A DNA stretch of 64,000 nt from Halopiger djelfimassiliensis. Lineage in GTDB: Archaea > Halobacteriota > Halobacteria > Halobacteriales > Natrialbaceae. The position numbers were made by a program, and so were the translations under genes. Location: assembly GCF_000455365.1 (NCBI RefSeq), contig NZ_HG315684.1:457611-521610 (forward strand), given 5' to 3'. How positions within the stretch are numbered: position 1 is the stretch's first letter; each line of letters starts with the position of its first letter. The notes under the pieces were generated by a model, which was not told where the DNA came from, searched no databases, and saw nothing but the letters and a program-made list of their open reading frames with translations. Below, in pieces: positions 1 to 7,525 of the stretch.

Positions 1-40
1 CGATTCGTTTCCGCTTCGTAGTCCGACCGTATAACTGGAA

Positions 41-49
41 TATTTATTA
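41..49 (+). promoter_or_regulatory. TATA box for the GH3 glucosidase gene
   Basis: TATTTATTA lies 27 bases before the ATG at 76. This is the archaeal promoter spacing expected for a leaderless transcript and supports that start. Confidence 0.6.
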
Positions 50-75
50 CTACCCGAGTTCCGAAATTACCCGCT

Positions 76-2529
76 ATGTCGAACGGTAATTCGAACGTGG
101 ATGGATCGAAAGCGATCAGCGAGTCGCGGCGGGCGGTCATCAAGGCGACCGGGACCGCAACGGCGGCATCGACGATGGGGTTTGGAGCGAACGGCGCGGC
201 GGCGGACGGCGGCCGCCGCGAGATCGATCGTCTGGTCGACGAACTGACGCTCGAGCAGAAGGTCGGCCAGATGACGCAGGTCGCGATCGGCGAAGACGGC
301 GAGGGGCTCGATCCGTCGGATCCCTTCGAGACGTATGACGAGCCTGCGACGGTCGGGGACCTGTTTACCGAGTTTCACGTCGGGTCGATCCTCCACGGCG
401 GTGCATCGGGACCGACGTTCGACGGCGAGGAGTTCGTGTCGGGGCTCAACGACCTCCAGCAGTACAACCTCGAGCAGTCGACGCACGGCGTCCCGTTCCT
501 GTGGGGCGGCGACGCCCTCCACGGGAACACCCTGCTCGACGGCTGCACGAGCTTTCCCCAGCGGCTCAACATGGGCGTGACCCGCGACATCGATCTGGTC
601 GAGGCGGCGGCGACCCACACCGGGACCGAGATCGCGGCGATGGGGGGTCACTGGATCTTCGGCCCGACGGTCGACCTGCTGCGGGACATGCGGTGGGGCC
701 GGTACTTCGAGGGACACAGCGAGGATCCGATCCTGGCGGGCGAGATGGCCACGGCGCGAGCCCGAGGGTTCGAACGCAACGGCCGCGTCGCCGCGACGGT
801 CAAACACTTCGCCGGCTACGGGACGCCAACCACCGGCAAGGACCGCGCCCACGCCCGGACGTCGATGCGCGACCTCCGTAACAGACAACTCCCGGCCTAC
901 GAACGCGCGCTCGAGGAGGCGAAGACGGTGATGGTCAACAGCGGCGCGGTCAACGGTAAGCCGGCCCACGTCTCCCGTTGGCTGCTGACCCAGGTACTGC
1001 GGGAGCGGTTCGGCTTCGACGGGGTCGCCCTGACCGACTGGGACGACTTCGAGCGGCTGCGTTCCAACCACGAGTACCTGCCCGACACGGAGGCAGGGTG
1101 GCGTCGGGCGGTCAAGCGGGGGATCGAGGCCGGCGTCGACATGCACATGTGCGGCGGCGAGACGCCGCCGGCGGCGTTCATCGAGACGACGATCGACCTG
1201 GTCGAGAGCGGTGACCTCCCGGAGGAACGCATCGACGAGTCGGTCCGGCGCATCCTCGAGCTCAAGCAAGACCTCGGCCTGTTCGAGGCACCCTACGCAG
1301 ACGAGGGCGAGATCGGCGACCTCGTCGGCGGCGCACGGGACGTCTCGGAGCGACTCGCCAAGGAGTCGCTGGTCCTGCTGAAAAACGAGGCCGACGCGCT
1401 GCCGCTGTCGGACGACGAGGCGGTGTTGCTGACCGGGCCGGGCGTCGAGGACGGGACACCCAACCGGTTCCTGATGCAACACGGCGGCTGGACGCTCGGC
1501 TGGCAGGGGATCGAGGACGGCGACCTAACCGATGACGGGCCGCGACCGCGCCAGAATACCGTCGCGAGCGAACTCGAGGCGCGGCTCGGCGATCGACTCA
1601 GCCACGTCCCCACGGAGTTCCGCGCGGCACCGTACGAGAGCGTCCAGAACTTCGAAAACGGCTTTTTCGACGTCACGGACGAGCAGGAAGCGGCGATCGT
1701 CGACACCGCCGACGCCGCGGAGACGGTCGTCGTCGTGCTCGGCGAGGGGCCGCACAACGAGGGCTACGGCGATCGCGACAAGATGCGCTTCCCCGAGGCA
1801 CAGCGGGACCTGGTCGATCTCGTCGACGCGGAGACGGACGACGACACGACGCTCGTCGGCGTCGTCCTCGCCGGGAGCCCGCGGGGGACACAGGAGACGT
1901 TCGCGCACCTCGACGCGGTCCTCTTCGCCGGCCAGCCCGGCAGCGACGCCGGCGTCGCCGTCGCAGAGACGCTGTTCGGCGACTACAATCCGTCGGGGAA
2001 GCTGCCGTTCACCTGGGAGGCCAACGTCGGCCACGTGCCCCAGTGCTACGACGATTATCCGCCGCGCCAGTCCGTCGGTGCCGAAGACGAGACGGTCCAG
2101 TACGAGTTCGGCCACGGGCTCTCGTACACCGACTGGGAGTACTCGGGACTCGAGCTCTCGCGGGAGACGATCGGGACGCCCTCGACGAAAACGTCCATCA
2201 CCGCGCGGGTAACCGTCGAAAACACGGGCGGGATGGCCGGCGAGCACGTCGTCGAGGTGTACAACGTCGAGTCCTACGGCTCGGTGCTCCAGCCCCGCCG
2301 CCGACTGCTTGGCTTCGAGCGCGTCCGGGTCGACGCCGGCGACGCCGAGACAGTCGAGATCGACCTCGATCTCTCGGCGCTCGAGGTCGTGCCGGGAGAC
2401 GTCCCGGGCCACCGGCGACCGGTCGTCGAGCCGGGGACGTACGGGATCGCGGTCGGCGACGAGACGGCGACGCTGACGATCCGGAACGCCGGCACGATCA
2501 CCGATTCCGAACCGATGCCCGAGCCGTAG
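76..2529 (+). CDS. Tat-exported glycoside hydrolase family 3 beta-glucosidase
   Basis: Predicted beta-glucosidase or related GH3 hydrolase of 817 residues, acting outside the cell on beta-linked oligosaccharides. The N-terminus has a twin-arginine signal (SRR at 17-19, then an Ala/Gly-rich stretch to about 43). The GH3 N-terminal barrel follows, with the KHFAGYG motif and the nucleophile aspartate in LTDWDDF near residue 321. After it come the GH3 C-terminal domain and a fibronectin-III-like end (from about 690), the usual GH3 order at the usual length. The start is fixed by the TATA box 27 bases upstream. The next gene is a sugar-type dehydrogenase on the same strand 64 bases on, so the two may serve sugar use. 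The exact glycosidic specificity cannot be read from the sequence. Confidence 0.93.
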   Translation: MSNGNSNVDGSKAISESRRAVIKATGTATAASTMGFGANGAAADGGRREIDRLVDELTLEQKVGQMTQVAIGEDGEGLDPSDPFETYDEPATVGDLFTEFHVGSILHGGASGPTFDGEEFVSGLNDLQQYNLEQSTHGVPFLWGGDALHGNTLLDGCTSFPQRLNMGVTRDIDLVEAAATHTGTEIAAMGGHWIFGPTVDLLRDMRWGRYFEGHSEDPILAGEMATARARGFERNGRVAATVKHFAGYGTPTTGKDRAHARTSMRDLRNRQLPAYERALEEAKTVMVNSGAVNGKPAHVSRWLLTQVLRERFGFDGVALTDWDDFERLRSNHEYLPDTEAGWRRAVKRGIEAGVDMHMCGGETPPAAFIETTIDLVESGDLPEERIDESVRRILELKQDLGLFEAPYADEGEIGDLVGGARDVSERLAKESLVLLKNEADALPLSDDEAVLLTGPGVEDGTPNRFLMQHGGWTLGWQGIEDGDLTDDGPRPRQNTVASELEARLGDRLSHVPTEFRAAPYESVQNFENGFFDVTDEQEAAIVDTADAAETVVVVLGEGPHNEGYGDRDKMRFPEAQRDLVDLVDAETDDDTTLVGVVLAGSPRGTQETFAHLDAVLFAGQPGSDAGVAVAETLFGDYNPSGKLPFTWEANVGHVPQCYDDYPPRQSVGAEDETVQYEFGHGLSYTDWEYSGLELSRETIGTPSTKTSITARVTVENTGGMAGEHVVEVYNVESYGSVLQPRRRLLGFERVRVDAGDAETVEIDLDLSALEVVPGDVPGHRRPVVEPGTYGIAVGDETATLTIRNAGTITDSEPMPEP

Positions 2530-2593
2530 GGCGACGAGGGCCGCGTTCGCGCCGACGGAAACGTCTAACAACGCCTCGAGTGAAGGCCAAGGC

Positions 2594-3703
2594 ATGACGC
2601 TCGAAGTCGGCGTGCTCGGCTACCGGTTCATGGGAAAAGCACACGCAAACGCCATGGCGCGGCTGCCGATGTTCTTCCCGGATGCACCGGATATCGAGCG
2701 CACCGTTTTGGTCGGCCGCGACGAGGACGCGCTGTCGGACGCCGCCGACCGGCTCGGATTCGACTCGATCGCGACCGACTGGGCCGACGTGATCGACGAC
2801 GTCGACGCCTTCTATAACCTCGGCCCGAACCACGTCCACGCCGAGCCCTCGATCGCCGCGCTCGAGGCCGGGACGCCGGTCTTTTGCGAGAAGCCGCTCG
2901 CGCCGACCCTCGACGAGGCCGAACGGATGGCCGCGGCGGCGCGCGAGGCGGACGTGCCCGCCGGCTGTGCGTTCAACTACCGGTTCGTGCCCGCGATCCG
3001 CTACGCGAAGGGGCTGCTCGAGGACGGCGAACTGGGCGAGATCCGCCACGTCCGCGGCCGGTACCTGCAGGACTGGCTCGTCGATCCCGAGGAGCCGTGG
3101 TCGTGGCGAAACGACGCGGAACTGGCCGGGTCGGGCGCGCTGGGCGATCTCGGCGCACACACCGTCGATCTCCTGCGGTTTCTGGTGGGCGATCTTGCGG
3201 GCGAGATGACCCGCGTGAGCGGCCACCTGCGGACGTTCGTCGACGAGCGGCCCGTCGAGGGCGGCGACGAGACCCGGCCGGTCACCGTCGACGACGCCTA
3301 CTCCGCACAGGTCGCGTTCGAGAACGGCGCGATGGGAACGCTGGAGGCCTCGCGGGTCGCGGCGGGGCACAAGAACGATCACACCGTCGAGATCCACGGC
3401 TCGAAGGGGAGCCTGCGGTTCTCGCTCGAGCGGCTGAACGAACTCGAGGTGCTCCGCGAGGGCGACCGGGGGTACGAGACGGTGCTGGTGACCGACGCGG
3501 ACGATCCGTATGTCGACCACTGGTGGCCGCCGGGGCACGTGCTGGGCTGGGAGCACACGTTCGTCCACGAGAACGACGAGTTCCTGCGTGCCGTCGACGA
3601 GGGCGGCGAGTTCCACCCGAGTTTCGAGGACGGCCTCGCCGCCCAGCGCGTGCTCGCGGCGATCGAGGAAAGCGACGAACGCGGCGAGTGGGTGTCGCTG
3701 TAG
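2594..3703 (+). CDS. Gfo/Idh/MocA family NAD(P)-dependent oxidoreductase
   Basis: Predicted sugar or inositol-type dehydrogenase of 369 residues, cytoplasmic. The N-terminal Rossmann fold starts with GVLGYRFMGKAHANA, a variant of the family's dinucleotide-binding motif. The family's EKP motif (EKPLAPTLDEAERM, near residue 97) supplies the catalytic-site lysine region. The C-terminal half is the MocA-type alpha/beta domain. It follows the GH3 glucosidase by 64 bases in the same direction, consistent with joint sugar metabolism, but a shared transcript is only inferred. The substrate is not determined. Confidence 0.9.
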   Translation: MTLEVGVLGYRFMGKAHANAMARLPMFFPDAPDIERTVLVGRDEDALSDAADRLGFDSIATDWADVIDDVDAFYNLGPNHVHAEPSIAALEAGTPVFCEKPLAPTLDEAERMAAAAREADVPAGCAFNYRFVPAIRYAKGLLEDGELGEIRHVRGRYLQDWLVDPEEPWSWRNDAELAGSGALGDLGAHTVDLLRFLVGDLAGEMTRVSGHLRTFVDERPVEGGDETRPVTVDDAYSAQVAFENGAMGTLEASRVAAGHKNDHTVEIHGSKGSLRFSLERLNELEVLREGDRGYETVLVTDADDPYVDHWWPPGHVLGWEHTFVHENDEFLRAVDEGGEFHPSFEDGLAAQRVLAAIEESDERGEWVSL

Positions 3704-3723
3704 GCGGCGGACTCGAGGCCGGT

Positions 3724-4119
3724 TTACGGGCCGACCCCGCACTCGGGACGAACGGCGGTGGTTGGGAGGGCCTGTGGATGCGGTTGGGAGCGGCCGTCGT
3801 CCCACAGCGTGGAGTCGGCGTGCCGCCCGGCCCGAGTCGGTTCGTGATCGCGACTCGAGCCCGGAGCCTGCGGCCCGTTACTCGCTCGCGGGGTCGCGGG
3901 CGTCAGGTTCCTCGCTCGAGGTCCCGGCGTCTGACCGCCGATCGAGGATCCCGGCGAGACCGGACAGCCACACGGGCCGGCGGTGGCCTCGAGCGGGCCG
4001 GCCACCGACACCCGCAGGATCGGCGTCCCACAGCGCGGGCACGGCGTCGCCCACGACGGCGGATCGGGGTCGGTTCCGTCGGCGTCGTCGTCGGGAGTCT
4101 CGCGACGTCCGTCGGTCAT
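3724..4119 (-). CDS. Small CPxCG zinc-finger protein, possibly frameshifted
   Basis: The ATG at 4119 opens an acidic haloarchaeal-style N-terminus (MTDGRRETPDDDADGTD) and then a zinc-knuckle pattern: CPRCGTPIL at about 27-35 and PCGC about 24 residues later. After SPG (near residue 60) the open frame becomes poor in acid and rich in Pro, Arg and Ser for about 70 residues to 3724, unlike its neighbours. A one-base shift near 3945 would instead give an acidic tail (GILDRRSDAGTSSEEPD...) ending at 3878, which looks more natural. I read this as either a real frameshift or an assembly error; the zinc-finger half is the reliable part. Function unknown. Confidence 0.5.
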   Translation of the reverse strand: MTDGRRETPDDDADGTDPDPPSWATPCPRCGTPILRVSVAGPLEATAGPCGCPVSPGSSIGGQTPGPRARNLTPATPRASNGPQAPGSSRDHEPTRAGRHADSTLWDDGRSQPHPQALPTTAVRPECGVGP

Positions 4120-4322
4120 CGTCCCACCCGTTCGGTGCCGACGTCGCGGGCGAAAGCGGCGATACGGCCGGCCGACGCGGTCGGCTCGAGGCCCGCCCCT
4201 CGAGCCGCCGCGGCGGACGCAAAGCGGCGAGCCGGAACGGCGGGGCGGCGACCGCATCCGGAACGGACGTGTGCGGACGCTGTCGCTGGTCGGATCGGAC
4301 GGTACTGCCGTCGTGCGGGACG

Positions 4323-4329
4323 TTTATAT
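4323..4329 (+). promoter_or_regulatory. TATA box for the structured transcript
   Basis: TTTATAT, placing the expected transcription start near 4351, exactly where a dense block of inverted repeats begins. Confidence 0.5.
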
Positions 4330-4350
4330 CCCGGTAGAATGTACGCAATC

Positions 4351-4453
4351 ATGGCTTCAAAGCCGAGTGGGCTTTGGAAGCCACGTCTCGGGTGTCCCTA
4401 GCACCCGGGGCATTCAGCGAATGCCCTTCGGAACGTGACTTCCATTCTGCGTA
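4351..4453 (+). ncRNA. Candidate structured RNA (or leaderless 16-codon mini-ORF with structured tail)
   Basis: No protein-coding gene fits here, but the DNA is packed with inverted repeats. Hairpin A pairs 4353-4364 with 4370-4382 (12 pairs, one bulged G). Hairpin B pairs CGGGTG 4389-4394 with CACCCG 4402-4407. Hairpin C pairs GGGCATTC 4408-4415 with GAATGCCC 4419-4426 around a 3-base loop. An 11-base arm at 4376-4386 can pair with 4433-4443 (one mismatch), enclosing B and C and competing with hairpin A, so two alternative folds exist. A TATA box lies about 25 bases upstream. The same start also opens a 16-residue ORF (MASKPSGLWKPRLGCP, 4351-4401) whose stop lies in the loop of hairpin B. 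I do not recognise the family; the 3' end is not defined. Confidence 0.45.
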
Positions 4454-4752
4454 TTGCCGTCGGATAACTTATATTTACTGTTAGAAGTTTGATTGATCTC
4501 TGCGGACCGGCTGGCGGCAACCGCACGCGCCGCGATCGGCTCGAGTGGCAACCGGATGTCTGGGAAATCGGAACCTACCGCGCGAGTCCGCCGTCTCTCC
4601 GCGGGCGGCACGGTCCCCGCGTACTGAAGACTTGATCGCGTGGCGGGGCCGGGTGACGGAGACGTTCACCGACCGCGTCGTCGACGGTCCCTCGAATGAG
4701 TGTGGTATTCCGAATGCGCTCCGCCGTTCACGGATTATTCCGTAGTGGCTGG

Positions 4753-4758
4753 ATTTAT
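4753..4758 (+). promoter_or_regulatory. TATA box for the HTH/TumE-like operon
   Basis: ATTTAT ends 26 bases before the ATG at 4784. It argues for that start rather than the in-frame upstream codon at 4700. Confidence 0.5.
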
Positions 4759-4783
4759 CCCGTTGAAGAACGATGGTACGTCT

Positions 4784-5359
4784 ATGAAAGAACCGCGCCC
4801 GGACCGGAAGGCGAACGCCGACGAACGCGCGGAGCCGCCGGATTTCGACGGGCTGACGCCCCCTCGAGAACTCGTTCGCGGTGAGCGCACGCGCGACGAT
4901 TTCTTCGATGCGGTTCTCGGACTCGATAGTCCTGCAACCGTCAGCGACGTCGCTGACCGCGCCGGCCACGGGGTCGACGCGGCGAGGGAGTATCTGGAGT
5001 GGTTCGAGCGGATGGGGATCGTCACGCAGGTCACCGAATCGCCGGCGACGTACGAGCGAAACCGGGAGTACCTGCGCTGGCGTCGCGTCCAGCGGCTCCG
5101 AAAGCAGTACGCTACCGATGACCTTCTCGAGTTCCTGAACGCGGCGGTAGAGCGCGACGAGAAATACGCCGAGCTGTTCGACGCCGACTCCCCGAGCGCG
5201 GTTTCGGTCACGGCACACGCATCGAGAACCGATCGATCGATAGCGGACGTCTGGAAGGACGTTTCCGCGTGGAAGACGACCCGTGAGCGGATCGCCCTCC
5301 TCGAACGGGCGCTCCCGACCGGATCCGGTACGTCGACCGAGGAACGGTCCGCCGTATGA
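4784..5359 (+). CDS. Winged-helix DNA-binding protein, likely antitoxin/regulator of a TumE-like pair
   Basis: Protein of 191 residues. Residues about 40-90 form a helix-turn-helix region (ATVSDVADRAGHGVDAAREYL, then a recognition-helix-like stretch), followed by a charged helical C-terminal half. It resembles the haloarchaeal HTH family often filed as DUF7342. Its stop overlaps the start of the next gene by 4 bases (ATGA), so the two are translated together. In toxin-antitoxin pairs of this layout the HTH gene comes first and represses the operon. Here that role is inferred from gene order and partner family, not shown by sequence. Confidence 0.7.
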   Translation: MKEPRPDRKANADERAEPPDFDGLTPPRELVRGERTRDDFFDAVLGLDSPATVSDVADRAGHGVDAAREYLEWFERMGIVTQVTESPATYERNREYLRWRRVQRLRKQYATDDLLEFLNAAVERDEKYAELFDADSPSAVSVTAHASRTDRSIADVWKDVSAWKTTRERIALLERALPTGSGTSTEERSAV

Positions 5360-5802
5360 CTGACGGCGGCGACGGGACGGAACGGCCCGACGACAGCAGC
5401 GGCGCGCCGACCGATTTCGATCGCCTCGAAATCATCGCGGAACGGCTGTCTACCGACGATCGCTTTGCCCGGGTCGTTCTTCGACCCGAGTTCGCTCCGG
5501 ATCGACTGGTATGCGTCTACGATTCCGGATTCTACCCGAGCAGCGTTCACACGGCCCGTCTGGAGATCGTGTGGTTCGAGAACGGGGACTTCTCGATCCA
5601 TTACCACGAGGAGCAGCGCGACGGAACGTTCGATCACCGATGGGACCGGCATCCGTCGGAGCACAACGCGCGTGACCACGTGCATCCGGGACCCGATGCG
5701 CCGACGCCGGGGGCGGACACGACGCATCCGCCGGACTGGCGTGACGTCCTCTCGATGGCCCTCGCCGAGATCGAGGACCGACAGCGGGCCTTTTGGACCT
5801 AA
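5356..5802 (+). CDS. TumE-like protein (DUF6516-type), putative toxin
   Basis: Protein of 148 residues with a compact core: PEFAPDRLVCVYDSGFYP, then LEIVWFENGDFSIHYHE, then WDRHPSEHNARDHVHPGP and a C-terminal DVLSMALAEIEDR helix. From memory, this YP..-ENGDF-HY-WDRHP-H..RDH-HP pattern matches haloarchaeal proteins annotated as toxin-antitoxin TumE family. The invariant His, Arg and Asp would suit a nucleic-acid-acting active site, but no activity is proven. It overlaps the upstream HTH gene by 4 bases. No membrane segment or signal is present. Alternative: a non-toxic partner of the regulator. Confidence 0.62.
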   Translation: MTDGGDGTERPDDSSGAPTDFDRLEIIAERLSTDDRFARVVLRPEFAPDRLVCVYDSGFYPSSVHTARLEIVWFENGDFSIHYHEEQRDGTFDHRWDRHPSEHNARDHVHPGPDAPTPGADTTHPPDWRDVLSMALAEIEDRQRAFWT

Positions 5803-5986
5803 GCCCCCCTCGTCGACCCTGCTGCCGTCGCGAGCGGCGTCGGGATGGCGGTCGATATCCGGGCCGACGTAACCGGGGCCGCCATGCCGGGGCCACCACT
5901 TCCAGCTCTCGTCGACCTCCTCGTCGGCTGGCCGCTCGGCCGCCTGATGGACCCTCGCTCGGAACCGTAGTCCATTGCGGCCGCGG

Positions 5987-7525
5987 TCACTCGAGGGTGA
6001 CCGACTCGAGGCCGTACCGCGACTCCGTCGGGTGCGGTTCGTAGCCGCCGAGCTCGGCGGTCGTCGCGACGACGTTCGTGTAGTTCGTCAGGAACGCGAT
6101 CGGTGCCTCCTCGAGGACGATCGACTGGACCTCGTGGTACCGGTCCAGCCGTTCCTCGCGATCGGACCGTTTCCGGGCTTCCTCCAGAAGCGTATCGACC
6201 CGTTCGTTCTCGTAGCCGTGGAACAGCGTCGATTCCGTCGAGTGGAACATCTCGGCGAGCCGGTCCGGATCGGGGTACCAGAGCATCCCCCACGAGGAGA
6301 GATAGCCGTCGAACGTGCCCTGTGAGACCGCGTCGATCATCGCGTTGTACTCCATCGTCGTCACGTCGACGTCGAACCCGACCCGCCCGAGCTGGTCCTG
6401 AATCGTCTCGGCGATCAGCGGCAGGCTCCGGGCGTCGAACGTGTGGAACTCGATCGACAGCGACCCGCCGTCGCGGGTCCGGACGCCGTCGCCGGCCGTC
6501 CACCCGGCGTCGGCGAGCAGGGACCGCGCCCGAGCGGGCGCGTGGGGATGGCCCTCGAGATCCGGGTTGGCCCACTCCGTCACCGACTCGGGGAACGGGC
6601 CGACGGCGGGGTCGTCGACGCCCTCGAGGAGCGTGTCCGTGATCGCCTCCCGATCGATGGCGTAGCTCGCCGCCCGCCGAACGCGGGCGTCGTCGAACGG
6701 GGCCGAGGTCGTATCGAACGCGAGGAACCTGATCCGGGGGATCTCCGGCGTGTAGACGTCGATCTCGTCGGCCGACTCGAGCGAGTCGACCATCTCGGCC
6801 GGGAGGATCCGCGCCATCTCGAGTTCGCCGTTCTCGAGTTTCATCCGGCGGGTCTGGTCGTCCGAGACGACCTCGTAGCGGACGGACTCGATCGAGGGGA
6901 TCTCGCCGTAGTAGTCGTCGTTTCGAACCGCCCGGAGTTTGGACCCGGGATGAAACGAGTCGAAGACGAACGGGCCGGTGCTGACCGGCTCCGCGACCGC
7001 GCCGTCGTCGTCCGGGAGGGCTGCCGGACTGAGGAGGACCGCTTCGTTTCGCGAGAGGTGGGCCGGCAACGGCGCGAACGGAACGGCGGTCTCGACCTCG
7101 ACGGTCAGGTCGCCGGTCGCGTCGATCGTCTCGATCGGAAGGTCCGCGAACGCCGTCGACGCGGCGGTCCGACGGAGCGACGCGACGGCCGCCGCCGCGT
7201 CGAGGGACTCGCCGTCGTGGAACGTCACGCCCTCGCGGAGCTGAAACCGCCAGGTGTGATCGTCGAGGCGCTCCCAGTCGGTCGCAAGCCCCGGCGCGGG
7301 GTTGGCGTCGTCGTCGACCCGGACCAGCGCCTCCGTGATCCCGAGCCGTCGCAGCGTGTGTCCGCCGTCGAGGGGATCCCGGTTGGCGTCCCACGGCGAG
7401 CCGATGCGAACGTCGGCGTCCGCGCCGTCGCCCGAGAGACAGCCCGAGAGCGCGAGCGCGCCAGCGCCGAGCGTTGCCTGTAGTGCGGTACGTCTGTCGA
7501 TCGTCAGTCGTGGGGTTTCACTCAT
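5987..7525 (-). CDS. Dipeptide/oligopeptide ABC transporter substrate-binding lipoprotein (family 5)
   Basis: Solute-binding protein of 512 residues. It begins with a twin-arginine motif (DRRTALQ, residues 10-16) and a lipobox (LSGC, Cys about 29), so it is probably exported by Tat and lipid-anchored. The body is the SBP_bac_5 fold with typical family 5 phrases such as WRFQLREGVTFHDGE and RRAASYAIDREAI. It is the last gene of a minus-strand operon, overlapping the stop of the fused ATPase gene by 4 bases (start 7525, stop 7522). Most Dpp/Opp operons put this gene first, so its last place is slightly unusual. The ligand could be peptides, nickel or another small solute. Confidence 0.92.
   Translation of the reverse strand: MSETPRLTIDRRTALQATLGAGALALSGCLSGDGADADVRIGSPWDANRDPLDGGHTLRRLGITEALVRVDDDANPAPGLATDWERLDDHTWRFQLREGVTFHDGESLDAAAAVASLRRTAASTAFADLPIETIDATGDLTVEVETAVPFAPLPAHLSRNEAVLLSPAALPDDDGAVAEPVSTGPFVFDSFHPGSKLRAVRNDDYYGEIPSIESVRYEVVSDDQTRRMKLENGELEMARILPAEMVDSLESADEIDVYTPEIPRIRFLAFDTTSAPFDDARVRRAASYAIDREAITDTLLEGVDDPAVGPFPESVTEWANPDLEGHPHAPARARSLLADAGWTAGDGVRTRDGGSLSIEFHTFDARSLPLIAETIQDQLGRVGFDVDVTTMEYNAMIDAVSQGTFDGYLSSWGMLWYPDPDRLAEMFHSTESTLFHGYENERVDTLLEEARKRSDREERLDRYHEVQSIVLEEAPIAFLTNYTNVVATTAELGGYEPHPTESRYGLESVTLE

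Noticed and set aside
5845-5970. A 41-codon ORF between the TumE-like gene and the transporter operon
   Set aside because: Short, no promoter, no family; a weak hydrophobic stretch only.
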